Positions 60,501 to 64,000 of a stretch of DNA of 64,000 bases are shown here, one piece after another. Both the position numbers and the translations under genes were made by a program. Where the stretch lies: contig LSRY02000033.1 of assembly GCA_001643675.2 (NCBI GenBank), positions 496,001 through 560,000 on the forward strand. The letters run 5' to 3'. The stretch comes from Monocercomonoides exilis (Eukaryota; Preaxostyla; Oxymonadida; Polymastigidae). The notes under the pieces are model-generated. The model had not been told where the DNA came from. It was given only the letters and a program-made list of their open reading frames with translations, and made no database searches. The stretch's first letter is position 1. Each line of letters opens with the position of its first letter.

Positions 60501-62736
60501 TCTCGCAAACTGCACCATCGCCCAGAGCGGCGCTCCCTCCGCCCTTGGGCGTGCAGCCCTGTTCTCCCATTGCCCTTCAGTCACACTCGAGGCCTGCTCA
60601 ATAAATGGAGGCGCTCCCCAGCCGCCACAAGCCTCCACCAGCAACTCCCCAGACACCATCACCAGCAGCAGCAGCAGCAGAGTGACCATTGAGCCGGATG
60701 CATCAGATGCACCAGAGAGTGTCTGCGAATGGAATGCCTCTCTCATCCACTGCCAGAGCACCACAGCTGTCCTCAAAGACACAACCATCTCTGGCGCACA
60801 GCTGGGCGCACTCTCTGCAGCTGCCGGCAGCATCCGTGTCGACCGCTGCGAGTTCGCCAACAACAGCCCCGCCATCCCCAATTACCCCTCTGCCCGCCGC
60901 AACATCATCTGCTCCGACGCCTGCACCCTCACCATCCCCTCCCTCTGGCCTGGCGACCCCTTCCTCCCCGCCTCCTCCTTGTGGCTCCTCAACCGCGGAT
61001 GCACCCTCCACGGCATCCCCGCTCACCACCCTTCCCCGCTCTTCGTCCCTGTGCTCCACAGCGTGCAAGCCAACCACACACCTGACGCCATGGCTCTCAC
61101 GTTCAGCGGACTGCTCCTCGCTCCCTGCAATCTGTCCTTCGCTGTTGTGAAGAGCAACGGCGAAGAGAAGGAGATCGAGAAGCACAACTTCGATCCCGAC
61201 GGGTTCCTGTCGGAAACAGAAGCCGAAGGGAGCGTGGCAAAGGACCTCGTCAGCAGCTGCGGAGATGAGATAGAGGTGAGTGTGTGCATTCTGTTTGGGG
61301 ATGCGGATCGCCCTTCTTCAACCGATTCCTTCATCCTGAAGAACAGAAGCGTGCCCAAGGCAAATGGAGACGAAAGGGTTGTTGAGGGAGGAAAAGAAGA
61401 GAAATCTTATTGGCTGTTGGTTGTGATTATGCTTGTCGTGATGTTCTTGATTGTCTTCATAGGATTTATTATGTTTGTTGTTCGATGGAGGAAGGTCAAG
61501 AATGAGGCAGAAGATCTGAGAGAGATTGTGAATGACAACATCAGAAAAGATCCGAAGGCGGTTGAGATGGTGACGATGGAGATGTCTCCCGAGGAGCAGT
61601 GGAGGAGAGCAGAGAGGGAGGCAGAGAAGAAGAATGAAGAGAGGATGAAGAAGAGGGTGTATGAGAAAAGCTTGGGACACTCGGAGTCGTCAGAGCATCT
61701 TCTGTCTGAGAGTGGCTCCACTGAATACATCTTGGGAAAAGACTCAGACAAGATCCCCGAATGGGTGCTGGAGAAGGTTGATGATGAGGAAGAGACAAGA
61801 AAGAGAACGCCTTCACCATCCATCTCATCCACCTCAACCACAGACACTTCAGACACTGAATCCACGTTTGTTCGGGGGGAGGACCTGTGCCCCACCACAT
61901 CGTCCATGTCGAATCTGGTGGATGCCATGGCCTGCTCCTCGCCTCACGAGAAGCTGATTGTGGATCTGAGGGATTCGATGTTCATGCTGCTGCATGGGAG
62001 GAACAAGACAAAGGAGATGGCGATCGGCACTCTCCAGGAGCGGCAGATGACAGCTGCCCAGATCCTGTTCTGGGTGGCCAATCTGGCACTCCATTCATTT
62101 GATGAAATGATCAATCCACTTCAGTCACTGACAAATCTGAGTCCCCACGTTGTGCTGTTCTCAGAGCACATGGTCATCTGCATTGCTCTCCACTCCGATT
62201 GCTCTTCTTCAGATTCTGATTCATCCTCCATCTCTTCGTCAACTGTTGTCACATCAACAAGTGATGATGATAGAGACTCTCTGCCCTCGTCTGCCTTTGA
62301 AGATGAGGACGATTACAAGAAAGAGTGTTTGAGGTGGAAGGCGCCGGAGCTGCTGAGCGGCGCAAAGAGCCACGCGACAAAGAAGACTGTGGTGTTCTCC
62401 ATCGGGATGATGGTGTGGGAGTGCCTCACGCTCCAGATCCCGTTCGCAGAGTACGAGGCAGAAGCAGCCGGCCGCAAGATTGCAAACGGCGAGAGGCCAG
62501 CCCCCTGCACCTCCCACGACATCCCCCTCGCCCACACTGCCTGCGCCGCAACCTCCCAGCAGCCCCACGCCAGGCCCACCCTCCTCGACCTCAAGAAGGC
62601 CTTCATCGCCCTCTTTCCGCCTGCCTCTGCCATGATCACCGCCTCCGACGCAATCGACCTCCTCGACCCCACTGCCGTCCCTCCTCCCTCTGCTTTGCCG
62701 GCCTCTGCTGTCTCCCAGGCACTCACCTCGTTCTGA
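54589..62736 (+). CDS. Giant surface receptor: beta-helix repeats, TM helix, pseudokinase
   Basis: A single exon of 2715 residues starting MNIHQFHIILTKLVLTLTF, a signal peptide. The ectodomain, to about residue 2265, is built of short units with paired Cys and GGA/GGV/GGI turns (YGGVLYANN, GGAVYLD and many more). This is the pattern of Chlamydia Pmp-type and other right-handed beta-helix proteins. Four longer modules start with a recurring ...CG....PC.TI..A signature at about residues 518, 907, 1279 and 1690. One transmembrane helix (WLLVVIMLVVMFLIVFIGFIM) lies at about 2273-2295, followed by RWRK and a tail with SESGSTEYILGKDSDKIP. The C-terminal 250 residues look like a kinase C-lobe: WKAPELLSG (APE motif), SIGMMVWECLT, GERPAP and ARPTLLDLK. 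No VAIK, HRD or DFG motif is recognisable, so it is probably a pseudokinase. GC content jumps near 55950. Ligand and role are unknown. Confidence 0.88.
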   Translation: MNIHQFHIILTKLVLTLTFAFAFEVFSLQPIHGTHLSARNVIDSHSQFCLKQNLCQCTFLSTKTAENTLHKPSQPIHQKRSSVSLENSSFTIAGLNIECQSHNSFIEIDGKSQCEMGRVVLLLEQQNSSPFASSGFLLFCNTTLAHAGLPHELSSSLVCASGNSHTRFKGCSFHALSHLHPHPFLVCGAASSLSLSDCVFSNITSPAHASTQQHPNPCFGSCDVASCVCDVATDPLFSIFPLYLTSHSFRSFNSSFSRISNNKITNRTVIESSDEEEIVFEDDEFEVSETAYDGGALYVNDANKLIIERCRFSHCSSQHYGGVLYANNIKTLQISKCNFFNCSAGVDAGSFRVYGSESVLIENCLCSECHSNSHYGCGAIFDSKISVLCSNNSFSHSYAKGDAGGLIIRNTNIHTIITSCMFNNLTASWCGSAYVFHQVTSPVAPQSRFLFFMNNTCTDQYSGADFGCCEGWDGVVNSTHFEHCYSLSTGIRSFVCTAGFRPCTAGYEADFIRAPTYSTIHVAQPARASGGDTPHCGELGSECATIAHALTRLAPPAPDASDAPQPIAVLPGSYQEPGVAVAQTHIRISSKDPASPAEVRCNTTGAVLFATASGALELAQLVLVADWGVCPATPLLVLDGDEGAVAVAECTITGAGHSAANRFRSPVVVLRRGAGRITRCTVTALVLDSACAIWVGRRCAAAVECTVCAHIVRSSGCGGAIVLEEEEEDGDSSASASANTNEGDAAQAISGCVFEDCCAEGDGSGGGAICARLRGRGCFTVNASASSGCTLPLVRHHSHNSNTTRAPRGTNGGDDGSGGEALFSRCKSSGYGGAVYLDLAEGFGTLLLDGVVFGGCEAALGGANVFVNGCALTPAEISTSTFCFPFDQSSADDLVGVDRALPEVAPFTLAVFLVPFPCAAHVAGQSSRASNTPFCGFSFFPCLTIPHAARTRFPAADPAILLDEGFQLCERLAADAHAWSISCVRKGMEVPVGAPPGFSSPSLVAVSTEAAIADIRFAVPASLGSATALVEVAGAGSLQMASCSAVHKRDGATAPGDGSEEQLTFALIAVRSGRLVLSEFETLGEVASTMFSLMECTGSSSVVECSGCVIGGGEKGSGDGGCVKMAGVGGGGARLEMENCTVARCSARGSEARGGGVAAELAAGAALLINGSTFEDCAAAAAAGGGQAQTHGLGGAVFVGEADAARLFALEHVVFARCDAWKGRKVFVSATVLSAVADAAHFNWAMTSADLSTLDELGGFELATADPSRPIPLAVYFWTNITTHVFVDGDTGFDFSACGHSAAPCLTIPRALSLRLTPLPLPSSTLSIASHSSIPEPLVLLLPPAPTSPSPTSLPSLRLHGCAPDTPVHISDPTPSQSDALLASSVDLAVDAISFLLPSAFPHHSSFILTSAPDAALLLQRCSFSMLTPQTPLAYVIVLAAQGRVSLDHCTLASVSLSRPFLEIYDASTSAALTSLSVSSSLLAGAPLVAIYPPALAASTGLAGLAGLAAPDPRTAIVLDSANITNIVRTGNGPALVCAERGCAIDCAAEACVLTSCVSEESAEGGAAMVCLDCDKSQLRVSACILTQCICSRTAGRGGGLFLDCSRPARALPIPLSILNLRFALNDAFRGKDLFLRCSSIPAQINESLFSLDFTQPSLATNTSICGSDSSPTDPDLDVDLDVDLLPFITFYRAHQIFVDQDTGSSARQCGSLLAPCASLSTAVLHIAPSIGNILWICSSSSVDAPTSLADIRVESVSASLVPVHFATPIPISSDLSSDRSAVVAFLNTCILTHCHFSFHTSFASAHSSLFSLLDGSLTVSSSLFSAADQPVKLNSTLLCACRGTLRLSNISVHSLHLACPALRALPASSLFLSHANLSALSAASPVLLLDDGSSCSIEHLIATDLAVTTGSVVLLNPPANPPSSSSSSSSFESDQPEGSFSMMHSIFTAISLAQLGCSVCQCNHTTAPVYLANCTIAQSGAPSALGRAALFSHCPSVTLEACSINGGAPQPPQASTSNSPDTITSSSSSRVTIEPDASDAPESVCEWNASLIHCQSTTAVLKDTTISGAQLGALSAAAGSIRVDRCEFANNSPAIPNYPSARRNIICSDACTLTIPSLWPGDPFLPASSLWLLNRGCTLHGIPAHHPSPLFVPVLHSVQANHTPDAMALTFSGLLLAPCNLSFAVVKSNGEEKEIEKHNFDPDGFLSETEAEGSVAKDLVSSCGDEIEVSVCILFGDADRPSSTDSFILKNRSVPKANGDERVVEGGKEEKSYWLLVVIMLVVMFLIVFIGFIMFVVRWRKVKNEAEDLREIVNDNIRKDPKAVEMVTMEMSPEEQWRRAEREAEKKNEERMKKRVYEKSLGHSESSEHLLSESGSTEYILGKDSDKIPEWVLEKVDDEEETRKRTPSPSISSTSTTDTSDTESTFVRGEDLCPTTSSMSNLVDAMACSSPHEKLIVDLRDSMFMLLHGRNKTKEMAIGTLQERQMTAAQILFWVANLALHSFDEMINPLQSLTNLSPHVVLFSEHMVICIALHSDCSSSDSDSSSISSSTVVTSTSDDDRDSLPSSAFEDEDDYKKECLRWKAPELLSGAKSHATKKTVVFSIGMMVWECLTLQIPFAEYEAEAAGRKIANGERPAPCTSHDIPLAHTACAATSQQPHARPTLLDLKKAFIALFPPASAMITASDAIDLLDPTAVPPPSALPASAVSQALTSF

Positions 62737-63911
62737 CCGGCTCCCTCCTGCTCCCTTGATGAAAGAGGAAAAAAGAAAAAAACAAAAATAAAGGAGGGGA
62801 ATGGAAAGAAATGAAGAAAGAAGCGTCTGAAACAGTTGTTTTTATTATTATTTATCTTTTTTGTGGCATCCTCAGCGATGCAAGTTTTTCGTGTTTGTGC
62901 TGCATTCCCAGGCCAGCAGCATCGCCACTTCGCTTCTGCGCACCTCCCTCCAGACAACGTGTGATCTCGCAATCACCCTGTCTTTTCCGCGTTTTTTATG
63001 TGTTTTTGTGATTTTGTGTTTTTGTGATTTTGTGTTTTTGTTTTGCTGGCCAACCTTTTCGTTTTCGATGGGGTGCAGATGCGCAGATTCTGCCAAAATA
63101 TTTATGAAAATTATTTTTTCCCCTCCCTCAATTCGTGGAAATCAACAAACATGCAGAAATCTTTTTGTTGAGGTTTTTGAAAAAAACGTTTCTAAATGAA
63201 AAATGCAATTTTTATGAAGCATTTCGAAATCATGTTTTATAATTGGAATAAAACTGACATATTGTTTGAAGTGATTGCTTTTTAAAAGCTTGCAAAGTAA
63301 TTTGTGGCAAAATTTTTACAACCATGAAAAAAACTGAGATTTGTTCCAAACTTTTTCTACAATCATTTCATTATAAATCAACCTAAACTATGCAAATAAT
63401 TACAGAAAAATTGAAAAATTGAGAAAAATATTTGTTAGAGAAGAATGGAACAAAGTTCATAAAGCAAAATATTTTGTCCCATTTTTTTCAAAAATAAGCA
63501 AACAATTATGGGACAGGTATTTTTTCAAGTGAAGTTATAAAGTTTTTAACAAATTTTTGTAATTCTTTTTCCTATTGCTTTTGAAGATTTCAAATTATAG
63601 AAAGAAACAAAAGAAAAAAGTTTGGAAAGTTAAATATTGTTTAAAATTTTATTTGTAGTTGATAAAAATCGTGATGAGCTTTTAAAAAAGGAAGAATATA
63701 AATTTGAACTCCAGCAAATATTTAAATAACATATACGTATATTCACTTACACAAAAAATTAACCCCAACATTATTTCATATTCAAAAATTCTCAAAAAAT
63801 CAAAAAGCTCAATTTTAATTTCATTCAACTCAAATATTTTTAAATTACAGATTTTGCTCTTTGAAAAGAATTGTCAATTAAAAGAAAATATGATGTTTTT
63901 AAATGGCATCA
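62737..63911. other. 3' flank and AT-rich spacer
   Basis: A short tandem GTGTTTTTGTGATTTT repeat lies at about 62999-63045. Frames at 62811-63199 follow from the GC-richer 3' flank and have no coding character. The rest is AT-rich. Confidence 0.5.
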
Positions 63912-64000
63912 CTATATCTTGTCGGTCAATTCTTCTAAATTGGGTAATGCCTCTGCTAATCCTTTGAATTTTCTGACAAATTTGACAACAGCTCCAGATT
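63912..64000 (-). CDS. Probable 3' end of a minus-strand gene (partial)
   Basis: The last 87 bases read on the minus strand give SGAVVKFVRKFKGLAEALP, then NLEELTDKI and a TAG stop at 63912-63914. The composition (amphipathic helix, no low complexity) and the clean stop followed by AT-rich DNA look like a protein C-terminus running in from beyond the window. No family can be named from 28 residues, and chance remains possible. Confidence 0.3.
   Translation of the reverse strand, partial: SGAVVKFVRKFKGLAEALPNLEELTDKI

Noticed and set aside
1-64000. Bacterial origin, prompted by the intronless enzyme and the Pmp-like repeats
   Set aside because: Multiple genes have phase-consistent spliceosomal introns, and kinesin, GET3 and METTL13-like genes are eukaryotic.
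1-64000. Alternative genetic code with TAA/TAG read as Gln, as in some oxymonads
   Set aside because: Intact genes contain no internal TAA or TAG, and TAA/TAG/TGA stops fall at expected protein ends.
1-64000. tRNA, rRNA, CRISPR or telomeric repeats
   Set aside because: Looked for on both strands by eye; no cloverleaf, rRNA core, regular spacer array or telomeric unit was recognised. A covariance-model scan could still find a small RNA.

Overview
The window is nuclear DNA of a protist and looks most like an oxymonad (Preaxostyla; a Monocercomonoides or Blattamonas-type relative). Three things point there. Genes carry short GT-AG introns (about 50-120 bp) in AT-rich DNA and use the standard stop codons. 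The gene content is eukaryotic: kinesin heavy chain, GET3, a TOM1/THH1-type membrane protein, a METTL13-type methyltransferase and a B56-like subunit. Finally, there is a very large surface protein of a kind I associate with these protists: Pmp-like right-handed beta-helix repeats, one transmembrane helix and a degenerate kinase domain. The species is inferred; nothing could be searched.

Layout. 0.5-35 kb is a conserved housekeeping block on both strands. In order it holds a membrane-anchored histidine acid phosphatase (-), a 7-TM TOM1/THH1-like protein (-), an intronless threonine synthase (+), GET3 (+), a 1387-residue unknown protein (+), a roughly 2040-residue IQ/WW-domain protein (+), a 3372-residue kinesin-1-like motor with a B-box and a giant coiled coil (+), and a divergent pair 56 bp apart: a METTL13-like methyltransferase (-) and a multi-pass membrane protein (+). 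Exon structures were rebuilt by hand. For the TOM1-like gene, GET3, the kinesin, the methyltransferase and the multi-pass protein the summed exon lengths are exact multiples of three, which supports the models.

35-54 kb is an accessory, decaying region: a foldback element with arms of about 180 bp, a dead Merlin/IS1595-type transposase, a diverged 130-bp direct repeat, a both-ends-truncated copy of the receptor tail, a decayed unidentified gene, a B56-like gene, a SEC13-like fragment, a helical-repeat family gene without a visible 5' end, and a pseudogene of the beta-helix receptor. 54.6-62.7 kb is one uninterrupted 2715-residue receptor gene whose base composition changes sharply near 55.95 kb. 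The last 89 bases probably hold the 3' end of another minus-strand gene.

The most notable system is the receptor family. One apparently intact gene lies within 15 kb of two broken relatives in the opposite orientation. The cytoplasmic juxtamembrane tail is almost unchanged between copies (a run of 51 identical residues), while the kinase-like domain lacks recognisable HRD and DFG motifs.
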